The notes under the pieces: generated by a model
What the model was told of the DNA's origin: nothing
What the model saw: the letters and a program-made list of their open reading frames with translations, nothing else
Database searches by the model: none
NCBI GenBank assembly: GCA_963995505.1
Contig: OZ023192.1
Location: 15,545,001-15,609,000, forward strand
Reading direction: 5' to 3'
From: Hypericum androsaemum
Lineage: Eukaryota > Streptophyta > Magnoliopsida > Malpighiales > Hypericaceae
Length of the DNA stretch: 64,000 bases
Translations under genes and position numbers: made by a program
Part shown: piece after piece, positions 1 to 10,775 of the stretch
Layout of the letters: each line of letters starts with the position of its first letter
Numbering within the stretch: the stretch's first letter is position 1

Positions 1-538
1 ATCAAATCTCTTATTAGACCAACTTCCAAAGGGAGGCGGAGTTGGGGTGGGATGGAAGAAGGGGAGGGAGGAGAGAGATGGCGGGGTTTTGGTTGTAGGT
101 AGATGGAATTGGAATAGTGGGGTTTTTGAAATAATATAACCTAAGGTTGAGATTGTTTCGAAATTTGCAGACAAGTTAGCACCAATGAGATAAGATTTTT
201 TTCAGTACTATGTATACATAAAACGGCATTGTAAAGTTGACTTTTTCAAAAAATATAAGATTTTTTTCATTATGATGAATTTTAAATTACAAGACTATAC
301 GTGAAAAAACTACATGGTATTTAAGTTTAATTTTCCAAAAAATATAAGATTTGATGAAAAGCAATTTTTTTAGTGGTAAAAGGACAAAAAGTTAATTTAC
401 CGTAACATGGGTTACATAGGAATGAAAAATTCCAAAATAAACACAGGGATGGCAAATAACTGGTAATTAAATAATGACATAGTGCTAATGACACGAGAGA
501 GCTGATGTGATAGTTATTGTTGGAAGTCTTGTATGTTT
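1..538. other. Distal 5' flank of GLP copy 1 (end of one array unit)
   Basis: No gene is visible. The first bases are the same unit-junction sequence that recurs near 6320, 13730, 35700 and 53890. The stretch from about 130 onward (AAGGTTGAGATTGTTT and following) recurs upstream of GLP4 and GLP5. It therefore belongs to the repeated GLP unit, and another unit probably lies to the left of the window. Confidence 0.7.
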
Positions 539-967
539 GGGTATGGATTGGGCACGGAATGCTCAGATTCCGAACTGTTCGGATTGAAGACGCACGGGGA
601 TTTTTTTACAAACGCGCTAAAATATGGGGACCAAAATGAAAAAAGCTACGCACAAACGCAGGCCGGATACAAATGCCAGTATCACATAACTGTGCATGCC
701 AGTATCACATAAGTGCGCATGCCAGTGTGACTTTTTTGCAAAAATGCTAAAATATGGGGGACCAAAATGAAAAAAATCACGCGCGCCATTACCACCAACG
801 GGGACTTGCCACTGTCACAAATACACATGCTATTATCACATAACTGCGTTTGCCATTATCACATAACTGCGCTTGCCATTATCATATAACTGTGCTTGCC
901 ACTGCGGTCCCCCTTCACTTCAAACCGTACGGAATCGATTCCTTCACTCCGTACTCAATCCACTCCC
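539..967. mobile_element. 429-bp non-autonomous TIR transposon in the GLP1 promoter
   Basis: The interval is absent from the matching place in the GLP2, GLP3 and GLP4 upstream regions. It is flanked by a perfect 9-bp direct repeat TGTATGTTT (530-538 and 968-976). Its ends form an imperfect inverted repeat of about 23 bp: left GGGTATGGATTGGGCACGGA, right end reverse-complemented GGGAGTGGATTGAGTACGGA. There is no coding capacity. A 9-bp target duplication suggests a Mutator-type MITE; hAT (8 bp) is possible if the boundary shifts by one base. The interior holds a short minisatellite. Confidence 0.75.
640..905. repeat. Degenerate minisatellite inside the TIR element
   Basis: Roughly 22-25-bp degenerate units built on TGCCAGTATCACATAACTGC recur at about 673, 697, 827, 850 and 873. 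A second repeated block (CTAAAATATGGGGACCAAAA) occurs at about 617 and 749. The repeats lie wholly within the 539-967 insertion. Confidence 0.65.
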
Positions 968-1058
968 TGTATGTTTGGTCTCGGAAGAATCATATGTGAT
1001 AAAAATCTGTCTCACCGACCAATACAATCGGTCAATTGGATTTATATATCTAGAAGGA

Positions 1059-1157
1059 TTTTGGATTGAGTGAAGATAAATGTATAGGTCTTGATCCATT
1101 TCAGTAGGGATAAGTCTTGTTCTGCTCAATCCAATCCCATCTATAAGGAGATTGCAT
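1059..1157. mobile_element. 99-bp insertion with 8-bp target duplication (mini-MITE)
   Basis: The GLP2-GLP4 promoters read straight through TAGAAGGAGGTTACATAA. Here 99 bp interrupt that site, bounded by the direct repeat TAGAAGGA at 1051-1058 and 1158-1165. The insert has GGATTGAG near its left end and the inverted match CTCAATCC in its right half, echoing the ends of the 539-967 element. An 8-bp duplication is typical of hAT elements, but the insert is too short for a firm family call. Confidence 0.55.
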
Positions 1158-1562
1158 TAGAAGGAGGTTGCATAAGCTAAGGAATCGGTCTGCCCTCCCA
1201 GTATTAATATATGCTTCAAAATACAATTTCTCGTCCAAGTGGGTACCTAATATTGGGAAGATAAACTATAATTTTTCTACCAATCAATACTATCTTATCT
1301 AGTTATTCTATGTTAGCTAAGAATTTTCGAGTTAGAACTATGAAGAATACAATAATTTTAAATATTTATTGGTAGAATTTCACCACCATTTAAATATTAT
1401 TCGTCAAATTTTCCAACAACCGTCTAATAATAATAAAAATAATAAATAATCAAATGGCTGCCTTTTCTGAACTGGAATCAAAATAATGACTACTTCAAAG
1501 TTACCTCCCTCAAAAGTCGAATATGTTTTACGTGCTTCTGGGGCCAACGCACGACCATTTCC

Positions 1563-2009
1563 ATGATGAAGAAGAGTTCGCGAAACACCTCTAACTTGGT
1601 GGGTTCAAATGTTACCCTAGTAAACGCAGCTATGCTCCATGGACTCAACACTCTTGGAATCTCCCTGGCCCGCCTTGACTTTGGGCCAGCGGGCATCAAC
1701 CTGTCGCACACTCATCCCCGCGCAACCGAGATCCTCATCGTCACATCGAACCTCGAAAACCGACTCATCACGAAGGTGCTCACGCCAGGCAACGTCTTCG
1801 TCTTCCCCATCGGGCTGGTTCATTATCAGCGAAATGTTAATGCCCGTTCAAATGCGCTTGCCTTTGCTGGTTTGAGTAGCCAGAACCCTGGTCTCATCAC
1901 CGTTGCTAATGCGGTTTTCGGATCCATTCCTCCGATACCGGCTGATATTCTTGCCAAGGCCTGTCAATTGGATTTGAGCGTCGTCAAATACTTGGAGTCC
2001 AAGTTTTAA
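1563..2009 (+). pseudogene. Germin-like protein pseudogene (GLP copy 1), deletion derivative
   Basis: This is a cupin exon-2 remnant of the same GLP type as the copy at 7260. The distal promoter (GGGGCCAACGCACGACCATT at 1540) runs straight into exon 2 at about 1580, so the TATA box, exon 1 with the signal peptide, the intron and the start of exon 2 are gone, a deletion of roughly 450 bp. A second, 30-bp in-frame deletion near 1739 removes ten residues ([10 protein letters not shown] in the intact copies) just after the cupin-1 metal site. The PPHTHP motif is changed to LSHTHP. The frame stays open for 148 codons from a promoter-derived ATG, but the product would lack a secretion signal and the normal barrel. 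It is almost certainly non-functional. Confidence 0.88.
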
Positions 2010-2904
2010 TATATTATAGAGATGGAAGAAATGGTTAAACTCTCTTTTGTATAACGAGTTTTCAATATGATATAATAAGATATAATGTTTTAAACCTAAA
2101 AAAGTTACTATACTAAAACATGTTTCGTGTGTAATTTGTTGTTCAATGTGTTGTACTAAGCAATTGATTCTTCATTTATGTATCAGTGTTGATGGTTCAT
2201 TTAAATATTTACTTTTTGTTGCAAGTGTCAAAGAAATAAAACTTGTTCGTTTATTCTCACTATTTTTTTCATGGAAGGTTACTTATTATAATATGGCACG
2301 CCATAAGCATGACCGTATCTTATAAGGACACGGTGATTCTTTGTGTCCAATTCAAGAAGTTTAACTCAAATAATAATTAAAGTTAGGTATACACTCTTTG
2401 GCACAATTTTGTTAAGTTGTGGAAGCTTAGTAATCAACTAATTTTTTAAGACGCCAAATGTGATCAAGACCATCTTATCCATTCTATCATATTCTACGAC
2501 AAAGAACGGTTACATTACTTTTTTGAATGGTAAAAATTGTGTTACTCTAAATACGAGAGTTACATTTTATTATATTCTATGGAAGCTTAGAAATAATTTT
2601 TTTTAAGATGCCAGATGTGATCAAGACCTTATCCATTCTATCATTTTCTATACTAGGTCAAAAGAACTGTTACATTGTTCTATAATACTGTTGCCCATAA
2701 AAGACAAGTGATTGCATAATCCTAATTTCAAGCCTCATCGCGGCTATTGGTTTGTTATTCTATCTGATCGTTATGAGTTGATAGGGTAGTGATTTTTCCC
2801 CGATTCGTGACGTATTAGATTCCAGGCAATCAAATTTGGCATAAATTTCTAGCCATTTCTCGGATTCAAGTTGTAACTATCTCTTCCGAAGTACCTGTAT
2901 AGGC
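2010..2904. other. 3' flank of GLP copy 1
   Basis: No gene seen. The sequence is AT-rich and strongly similar to the 3' flanks of GLP2 (8008-8606), GLP3 (25592-26480) and GLP4 (46092-46641), including AATAAA about 220-240 bp after the stop, a likely poly(A) signal. It is part of the duplicated unit. Confidence 0.7.
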
Positions 2905-2955
2905 ATGTGGCATACCAAAGTGGCTGCATTTCCTTGCCTCGTTGCCGCGCTAGTT
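2905..2955 (+). pseudogene. Tiny relic of galacturonosyltransferase (GT8) fragment
   Basis: The sequence matches the fragment at 26503-26691 (GCATTTCCTTGCCT, then CGTTGCCGCGCTAGTT). About 70 bp between those blocks are deleted, and the fragment then joins a LINE tail at 2956. Only its alignment with the longer copy shows what it is. Confidence 0.5.
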
Positions 2956-3161
2956 CGCAGTAAGCTCATCTCGAAGCTGTGGTACATCTTATTTGCTGCC
3001 ATTTGTTGGAGCGTATGGAGGAGAGGAATCAGATTGCTTTTGAAAATGGTGAGTTTTGCTTGGACCGTCTCATCAACATCATTTCGGGGAGTCATACAGA
3101 ATGGGCTTACTGAGCCTGACTCTCTGCTGAAATTATGTATCAAGATGCCTCCTTGGTGTTA

Positions 3162-4631
3162 TTTTTTTTTGAAAAGTAGAGGTAATATATTTCGTCATAG
3201 GAAAAAGCTTTACAAAAGGTTCACGATTGCACAGGAAGAAATCGAAAATAGATGCAGCAAAATCCGAAGAAGAGACAATGGGCGCCTATTGAAGGATAGC
3301 AAACTAGAGAGAACACTTATAGCTACGCCCTAGAGCTAACATACAATAGTACATCTTGGAAATTAATCTGGGCAGACAATCCGGACCAATTCGAAAGGCA
3401 CCTTGTAACTCGAAGCAGCAGATTTGTGGCACTGAAGGTGTCACCATCGAACACAACACGATTTCTTGCCTTCCAAATGCACCAACAAACAGACGCGAAT
3501 AATGTATACCAAATCTGGTTAAGAACGTTTCCATGGACAAGCCAATCCAAAGCTCCAAGAATTGCAGAGTAGAACTACAAGTGTACCAACTAATCCCGAG
3601 CAATCTGGCAAAATGATCCCAAAGCTTTGTAACAACCGTGCAATGAATAAAGAGATGGCTAGAAGACTCGACCTCTCGGTTGCAAAGCGGGCATTTTGAA
3701 TCACAAGGACGCAGTAGCCCAACCCGGAGAAGATTGTTTCTTGTTTTAATGCAACCTTGTAAGGCCATCCACAAGAAATAACTAACTTTGTAAGGGATGA
3801 GCATAGGCAGTCCATTTCGAAGAACTGAGGGGGCCATAGAGAAGAAACCGTCAAATATCAACGAACATAGACTTCTCACGGAGAAGCTCGTATGTGAGTC
3901 AGGCCTCCACTTAACACAGTCTGAAGCAGTATCCTGTAGGGGAGGAGAAGCTGGAAGAAAGGCCAGAAGAGATCTCAGTGAGTCCTCCTCCCAAGCCCGA
4001 TGCTCGCGCCTCCAATTGAAAACCCATCTCAGCGAACCTTCAGAAGAGAAATAGAACGCCGAGATGGGAGCTTCCTTTTGAGATGAAATCTGGTACAGTC
4101 TGGGAAAGAGATGCGAGATGCAAGTGTCCAACTGCCAGTTGTCCTCCCAGAATCTGATGGAGTCTCCCCTGCCAACTGAATGATAAATATTACGCCTGAA
4201 GACAGTAGCAGAAGAAACCCCTGAGGAAGCCAAGTTTCAAATAGCACTCCAAAGACCTGAAAATCGAGTGCGACAAGGAACTTTAGCACTAACAAGTGAC
4301 ACCCCCGACCAGGACCACCATTGATGCCCTTGATAACACAAACCCACAGTGATTCTGGCTCCGAGAGATAACGCCATATCCACTTACTTGAGTAATAAAG
4401 CTTCATTTTGTAAGTCAAGCCTGACAAGTCCCAGACCACCTTTGTCAACTGGAAGGCTAGCATGATCCCAAGAGACATAGGTTAGGCTTCGTTTAGTTGG
4501 ATCCCCAGACCAAAGGAACTTAGTCATCTTCCTCTTCAGAAGCTTTATAACTCCAGCCGGCATCCTAAACAAAGACATATAAAAAACAGGTAAACTCGAA
4601 AGAACGGCCTTGACAAGCGTGACCCACACAT
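3162..4631 (-). mobile_element. Nested 5'-truncated L1-type LINE, minus strand
   Basis: A T-run (the poly(A) tail of a minus-strand insertion) begins at 3162. The other boundary is at about 4631, because the unit-3 copy reads through this point without the insert. The flanking repeat is short (about TTATTT or TATTT), so target duplication is weak. Only the 3' part of ORF2 is present. Confidence 0.75.
3304..4629 (-). pseudogene. LINE ORF2 C-terminal fragment (after RT fingers/palm, with zf-RVT)
   Basis: Reading from 4629 down, the translation matches the region after reverse transcriptase in plant L1-like ORF2: VLSSLPVFYMSLFRMPAGV, KMTKFLWSG, then LPVDKGGLGLVRL. It continues to the zinc-finger-like zf-RVT domain, with CPLCNREVESSSHLFIHC at about 3640-3690 and the tryptophan-rich tail. 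The segment is broken by at least two frame changes (for example around 4230-4390 and 3520). The endonuclease and catalytic RT motifs are missing through 5' truncation, so it cannot transpose by itself. Confidence 0.85.
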
Positions 4632-5209
4632 ATATTTCCCGTTTAATTGTATGGTTTATGTTTTTAGTAGGTGGAATTTGCAGTCTTTTGGATATATCAT
4701 GGGGTCTGGGATGACTGGACGTCTTGTAGTTTTAACGTGTGGGTTCGCCCTATGAAACTCTTTTCCTGTCGTGGATTTTTATTTTTTTTCATGGAGTTTT
4801 TCTACGACAGTATTTTAGCGAGACCTGCCCTGCTGCCTGCTCCTGCAACATCATACTATATGTATAATGGTTAGTTTTTCCTTCATGAGGTTTTCATGAT
4901 GTTTCGTGGGCTTTGTATTGATCTCTAGTTCAAGTTACTGTCTGTGCAACTTTGACCGTACTCGGTGGTATATATTGTTGAGTAATTAAATTAGATCTAC
5001 CTTTCAAAAAAAAGTTTGCTTCTTATCAAAAATAGTTTTAATCAGAATATAAGGAAATAGCCAAAATCCTTACTTTTTTTTGAAATTTTATTTACTTTCA
5101 GAATAAGGAATAAAAAAATAAATATACAACTTCATCTAGTATTCTCATGGGTCTCAAGACAACAATCTCGTCGCTTCAAAAAAACTTGCCCAGAAGTACA
5201 TAAGAAAAA

Positions 5210-5980
5210 ATGCGATAGATCATTATGGTCTTTGTGCTTCTCCTCCTCTCATTCAAGGTTAACACTCTCACAAGTTGCCAAATCTATGTCACATTGAAAT
5301 TGGAACAATTAAATACTTTTTCCTTTGTTTTGATAAGTATATTAGAGATTTTTTTAACTTACACTACCTGATATCCGGCCGACTGTGCTGACTAACTCAA
5401 TTTCGAGCCGGGTGGGACATTTGAAAGGTGATAAATCTCTCCGAGTAAGCATTTGATAGTTTTGCGTACACAAAGAACCGAACTCGAGACCTCGTTAAAG
5501 TAGAATAACTTTCTTAGTAGTTGATTTTATTGTTGGTAGATTAGAGAATTTATTCATGCTTGTACAATTGAATATTGGATTTTGTACTCGTGACGACCAA
5601 ACCAAGTTCAAGCCGGTTAAGACTTTTGAAATGTGGCAAAAAATTTTCAACATGTATTTAACACTGTTATGATTCAAAGAACTCGAACTCGAGATTAAAC
5701 TAAAACGACTCACTCACCAGTTAATCTGAGTACACGCCAATGTTTATTTGTATCATGAAAGTACATATAATTTCCCTAAAAAAATGAAAGTATATATTAT
5801 GGTCTAATACAGATGATGATTTTGCATGCCGGAGATAACATGCTTGGTGACCTAGTTCCATTTTGCCAGCAGCAATTTCAGATGGACAGTTGCTTCACAG
5901 AAGATTGCGATAAATTTTGTATGAAAGAGTACGGTACAGGAAAATACGACCCGATGGATTTTTGCCAACCTGATGTCTGA
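5210..5980 (+). pseudogene. Small cysteine-rich secreted peptide gene, copy A (broken)
   Basis: This two-exon gene is too short to stand out as an ORF. Exon 1 (5210-5257) encodes a hydrophobic signal-peptide-like start (MVFVLLLLSF) and ends in a GT donor after AAG. Exon 2 (5813-5980) follows a CAG acceptor in the same phase and carries five cysteines spaced C-x8-C-x4-C-x3-C-x14-C before TGA. Copy A has TAG as its third codon where copies B-D have CAG, so translation could start only at the downstream ATG (5225). Downstream of the terminal TGA the frame continues with C-x-C-x4-type residues, but copy A has a second stop there. The pattern resembles plant defensin-like (LCR/DEFL) peptides; the family call is an inference. 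Confidence 0.55.
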
Positions 5981-7150
5981 AACATCTGCAATTGTCTCTT
6001 TAATTGAAATCCTATGATCCATCCTCCTCCTCCTCCTAATTTTAATTAATTAAGGGACTTTTTAGGAGATATTTATATTAATAGATGTCTCCTTTAATTT
6101 CATGTTATTGTAAAAGATGTCTCGTTTCACAAGATGTATAAATATTAACTCAATCTTATCGTTTTAAAAAAAATTGCCTAGAGAAGGAAAATTAAAAGTC
6201 ATTAGCCCCCAAGATCTGTAGCATTAAAAATCAAAATCATAGAGCAATATTTTTGGAGTGGTTCTTCCAATAATTTTTTTTACATTTATAAGATTTCAAC
6301 TAAAGATTTCATAATTGAATCAAATCTCTTATTAGACCAACTTCCAAAGGGATGCGGAGTTGTAGGAGGCGGAGTTGTGGCTTTTTTGTCCTTTTATTTG
6401 GTAAAAGGACAAAAAAGTAATTTACCGTAATATGGGTTACATAGGACTGAAAAATTCCAAAATAAACATATTGATGGAAAATAACTGGTAATTAAATAAT
6501 GACATAGTGCTAATGACATGAGAGAGCTGATGTGATAGTTATTGTTGGAAGTCTTGTATGTTTGGTCATGGAAGAATCTTATGAGATGAAAATTAGTTTG
6601 ACCGACCAATTCAATTGGTTAATTGGATTTATATATCTAGAAGGAGGTTACATAAGCTAAGGAATCCGTCTGCCCTTCCAGTATTAATATTTGCTTCAAA
6701 ATACAATTTCTCGTCCAAGTTGGTACCTAATATTGTAAAAATAAACTATAATTTTTCAACCAATCAATACTATCTTATCTAGCTATTCTATGTTATCTAA
6801 GAATTTTCGAGTTAGAACAATTAGGAACACAACAATTTTAAATACTTGTTGGTAGAATTTCACCACCATTTAATAGTATTATCTGTCAAATTTTCCAACA
6901 ACCCTCTAATAATAATAATAATAGTAATAAATAATCCAATGGCTGCCTTTTTTGAACTGGAATAAAAATAATGACTACTTCAAAGTGTGTTAAATGTTAA
7001 ATATCTATGCATACAAGTTACCTCCCTCAAAAGTCAAAATAATGACTACTTCTGGGGCCAACGCACGACCATTTCCATGATGAAGAAGAGTTCAATTGGG
7101 ACGGAATTAATTAATTATCACAAAACTTATACTTCAGATACTTAGCTCCC
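5981..7150. other. Unit junction and GLP2 upstream region
   Basis: No gene seen. It contains the CTCCTCCTCCTCCT tract at about 6022, a unit-junction block at about 6320, and the GLP promoter homology from about 6410 on, shared with GLP3-5. Compared with unit 1, about 280 bp around 6370 are deleted. Confidence 0.65.
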
Positions 7151-7158
7151 TATATAAA
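7151..7158 (+). promoter_or_regulatory. TATA box of GLP2
   Basis: TATATAAA lies 102 bp upstream of the GLP2 ATG and is conserved at the same position in GLP3, GLP4 and GLP5 (24744, 45244, 63437). A start site about 30 bp downstream would leave a 5' UTR of roughly 75 nt. Confidence 0.75.
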
Positions 7159-7259
7159 TGAAGTTGTTCCTAGTAAAACTTCACACAATCTCACAATAAT
7201 AGCTTCGAGAGGGGAAAAATAAATATAAAGCACAAGCTTTTTTTCTGATCTTATCGAGG

Positions 7260-8007
7260 ATGGCTTCTCGTGTTATTTTCATAGCTTCCATGCTGCTCTT
7301 TATCTCCTCCCTCACCCTGGCATATGATCCTAGCCCACTTCAAGACTTCTGCGTCGCTGATAACTCTAGCTCAGGTACTTGATCAAATAAGTGCTTAATG
7401 GTCTTTCTTTGAACACTTTTTTTTAATCCATGGTATCTAATGTGGTTGAATGTTGTATATTTGGGCAGTTAGGGTGAATGGTTTGGTTTGCAAGGACCCA
7501 GCGACGGTAACAGCAACTGATTTCTTCTTAGGTGGCCTTCACATTCCACGAAACACCACTAACAAGGTAGGTTCAAATGTAACCGTAGTCAACGCAGCTT
7601 TGCTCCCTGGACTCAACACTCTTGGAATCTCCCTGGCCCGCCTTGACTTCGGGCCAGCGGGCATCAACCCACCGCACACTCATCCCCGCGCCACCGAGAT
7701 CCTCATCGTGCTCGAAGGCTCTCTCGAGGTAGGGTTCGTCACATCGAACCCCGAAAACCAACTCATCACGAAGGTGCTCACGCCAGGCGACGTCTTCGTC
7801 TTCCCCATCGGGCTGGTTCATTATCAGCGAAATGTTAATGCACGTTCAAATGCGCTTGCCTTTGCTGGTTTGAGTAGCCAGAACCCTGGTCTCATCACCA
7901 TTGCTAATGCGGTTTTCGGATCCACTGCTCCGATACCGGCTGATATTCTTGCCAAGGCCTTTCAATTGGATTTGAGCGTCGTCAAAAAGTTGGAGTCCAA
8001 GTTTTAA
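7260..8007 (+). CDS. Germin-like protein (GLP copy 2), intact
   Basis: Two exons, 7260-7374 and 7469-8007, are joined by a 94-bp GT-AG intron (phase 1) and give 217 residues, normal for a GLP. Residues 1-20 or so are a signal peptide ([20 protein letters not shown]), so the protein should be secreted to the apoplast or cell wall. Cys31 and Cys46 form the expected N-terminal disulfide pair. The single cupin barrel carries the manganese ligands: His108 and His110 with Glu115 in [10 protein letters not shown], and His156 in the third germin box. N-x-S/T sequons lie near residues 67 and 75. Germin-like proteins form oligomers; some act as superoxide dismutase or oxalate oxidase, others have no known activity, and the sequence does not decide which. 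The ATG was chosen because it opens the signal peptide 102 bp after the TATA box. Confidence 0.95.
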
Positions 8008-8606
8008 TACATTATGGAGATGGAGGAAATGGTTAAACTCTCTTTTGTATAACGAGTTTTCACTATGATATAATAAGATATAATTTTTTAAACCTAAAAC
8101 AGTTACTATAATAAAACATGTTTCGTGTGTAATTTGTTGTTCAATGTGTTGTACTCAGTAATTGATTCTTCATTTATGTATCAGTATTAATGGCTCATTT
8201 AAATATGTACTTTTTGTTGCAAGTGTCAAAGAAATAAAACATGTTCGTTTATTCTCACTATTTTTTTAATTTATTATAATATGGCACGCCATAAGCATGA
8301 TCGTATCTTATATGGCCAAGGTGATTCTTTGTGTCCAATTCATGAGGTTTAACTCAAATAATAATTAAGGTTTGGTATATGGCACAATTTTGTGAGGTTA
8401 TGAAAGCTTAGTAATCAACTAATTTTTTAAAACGCGAGATGTGATCAAGACCTTCTTATCCACTATCATATTCTACGTCAAAGAACAGTTTTATTATTAT
8501 TTTTTTGAAAGGTAAAAATTATATTACTCTAAATACGAGGTTACCTTCTATCATATTCTATGAAAGCTTAGAAATCCAATAATTTTGTATGCTGCCAAAT
8601 GTGAGC
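8008..8606. other. 3' flank of GLP2
   Basis: No gene seen. A probable poly(A) signal AATAAA lies at 8233-8238. The stretch aligns with the other GLP 3' flanks up to the LINE target site at 8607. Confidence 0.65.
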
Positions 8607-8623
8607 AAGACCGTATCCATTCT

Positions 8624-10758
8624 TCCAAGGCATGGTCTGTTAGGTGGTGGGCCAGGAACAATTTGCTTTTTGTCTAGGTGGACGGGATCCTGATCTGTAA
8701 CGAGGTGGTAAATTATCTTAAGAAATGCAACCAAGCAGTTCTACTGAAACTTGACTTCCATAACGCTTTTGACAGTGTCTCTTGGACATACCTGGCTGAA
8801 GTTCTAGTGGCAATGGACTTTGACCCTTGATTTACGGGTTGGATCTCCAGCTGCATTCAGGGCGCCTCCGCGTCGGTGTTGACCAACGGATCTCCCTCTA
8901 GGCTATTCGGAATGGAGAGGGGTCTCCATCAAGGCGACCCCCTCTCGCCCTATCTCTTCATAATAGCGGCGGAGGGGGCTTTGCCACATGCTGATAAAGG
9001 CGGAAAACCTTGGTCTCTAACAAGGTCTCCCGGTTCTGGGCCTCCAATCTAATATTTGTTTGTTGCAGTATACGAACGATACTCTGGTGTTCTCTCGAGT
9101 TTCTGATGACAGCCTAAGAAGGGTTAAGCACGTGATGGTGGCCTTTGCTCTAGCGTCTGGACTAAATCTCAACTTAGAAAAATGCTCACTTACGGGAATC
9201 AACACTGAGACTACTTGGCTGGAATCTATGGCGGACACTTGGGGACGTTTTCAAAACCTCCCTTTCAAATATCTGGGCATGCCTATCTATGAGAAGAATT
9301 TCCCATTGGGACCCCATTATTGAGTTGTTTGACAGGAGGCTAGCATCATGGAAAGGGATGATGCATCTATTGGAGGGAGAGTCACTCTCATAAAATTAGT
9401 CCTTTCTAGTCTGGCTCTCTATTATTTTTCGCTATTAAAGGCCGCTAAGGGTGTGTTGTCTCTGCTGGAAAAGAAAATGCGCAAGTTCTTCTGTGATTGT
9501 GATTCGAACACCAAGTATTTCTTTGTCTCGTGGCACCACATTTGTTTGCCGACCGACAAAGGTGGCCTTGGCATCCTGCGGCTTGACTTGAATGAGGTCT
9601 GTTACTCAAATGGCCCTGGCGTTACCTCGACGACCCAAATGCCTTGTGGGTTCGGGTTATTGGTGGTATTCACGGGCTGCCCAACCATACACTGCCTTTC
9701 CCCATCTCTCGTATCCCTATCTTTTAAGTGGTCCGTGGACTTCAATCTGGAAGCTGGCCGCCTCCGATTTGGCTATCGCACTTGGAGCTCCACTCTGCTG
9801 CCTTTTTCCAAGGCTGTTTAACATCGCCTCCAACAAGTCTGCCTTTGTCTCTGATTACGTAAGCAGGTCTGGTGGCTCTTGGAGCTGGTCTTTGTATTGG
9901 CGTCGTGCTGTTCGATCCTGAGAGGAGGATACAGTGACTGAACTGCATAGGATTCTCAATGCTACTCCTAGCCCCTCCGAAAATTCCATTTCTTTTACTT
10001 GGTCCCTGGATGGCTGCAGCGGTTTTTCTGTTAGCAGTCTATACTAGAAGATGTTCGATGGATTCTCTTTCTATGCCCCCAATATTTTTAGCTCCAGCTT
10101 TGGCAAGTTGATCCCTCACAAAGTTGGTTGCTTCCTTTGGATGACCCTTCAAGGAAGGATTAAGACCCGGGACAACCTACGTCGGAGCGGTGTAGTGACT
10201 GATTCACAAGCCTCGTGTCCTCTGTGCGGGGGTGAGCGTGAATCCGTTTTGCATCTCTTTCTCTTGTGACCCCGCATTCATGGCCTCTGGAACTCTTTCC
10301 TCAACAGGGCGGGTATATCTTGGTGTATGAGGGGTACCCTTTGGGGCTTTATTGATGAGTGGACAAGTTTGGTGTCCGGCGACCTAATGAGAAAGTTGTG
10401 GTTCACGCTACTTGCCGCCTTATGTTTGGAGATCTGGTTAGCCAGGAATCGTGTTGTCTTCCAACATCAAACGCTGGATACCAATGCCCTATATGTTTCA
10501 ATCTCAAGATCTTGGCTAGAGTGGGTCTCCCGGTCAGGTCTCCTATCGCCTCTTCTCATCCAGAACATTATGGTTTACTTAGATTCTCTAAGGGGCTCAT
10601 GATCTTGTTCCAGGTTTCTATGTCATGGTGCTTTTTCCGTGAATGGAATCTGCTACCTAGGTGGTTGCCATTTGTCTTTCAAGAGCTTCCCGCTTGGGAA
10701 CGGAACTGCACTATGTAAATATGTTTTCTTCATAATCAAATTATACTGTTCCAAAAAA
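8624..10758 (+). mobile_element. 5'-truncated L1-type LINE with 17-bp target duplication
   Basis: The insert is bounded by the perfect 17-bp direct repeat AAGACCGTATCCATTCT (8607-8623 and 10759-10775) and ends in a short A-run, as expected for target-primed reverse transcription on the plus strand. At about 2.1 kb it holds only the second half of ORF2. It sits about 600 bp downstream of GLP2 and does not interrupt a gene. Confidence 0.92.
8690..10602 (+). pseudogene. LINE ORF2 fragment: reverse transcriptase and zf-RVT
   Basis: In order: DGILICNEVV and LLKLDFHNAFDSVSW (RT), GLHQGDPLSPYLFII (RT), then the catalytic box, which reads YTND at about 9069 where active enzymes have YADD. The post-RT region follows (PFKYLGMPI, KGGLGILRLD), then a zf-RVT domain with CPLCGGERESVLHLFLL at 10217-10267 and the C-terminal tail ending at 10602. 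Several stops and frameshifts (for example near 8829, 9323 and 10269) and the altered catalytic box make it inactive. Confidence 0.9.
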
Positions 10759-10775
10759 AAGACCGTATCCATTCT

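Larger units (their letters stand above)
2956..5013 (+). mobile_element. 5'-truncated LINE tail, split by a nested LINE
   Basis: 2956-3161 in frame resembles the C-terminal tail of plant L1 ORF2 (KLWYILFAAICWSVW). 4632-5013 is the 3' UTR, ending in TCTACCTTTC plus eight A, a typical plant LINE 3' end. The two parts are contiguous in the copy at about 33905-34430, which shows that the minus-strand LINE at 3162-4631 was inserted into this older element. Frameshifts and stops are present. Confidence 0.7.

Noticed and set aside
5495..5713. Minus-strand frame recurring at 12497 and 34879, inside the peptide-gene intron
   Set aside because: It lies within the intron and is not kept at equal length or frame among copies; repetition comes from the unit duplication.
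7573..7821. Minus-strand frame in all GLP exon 2 copies
   Set aside because: Antisense shadow of the cupin coding region; varies with synonymous sites of the GLP frame.
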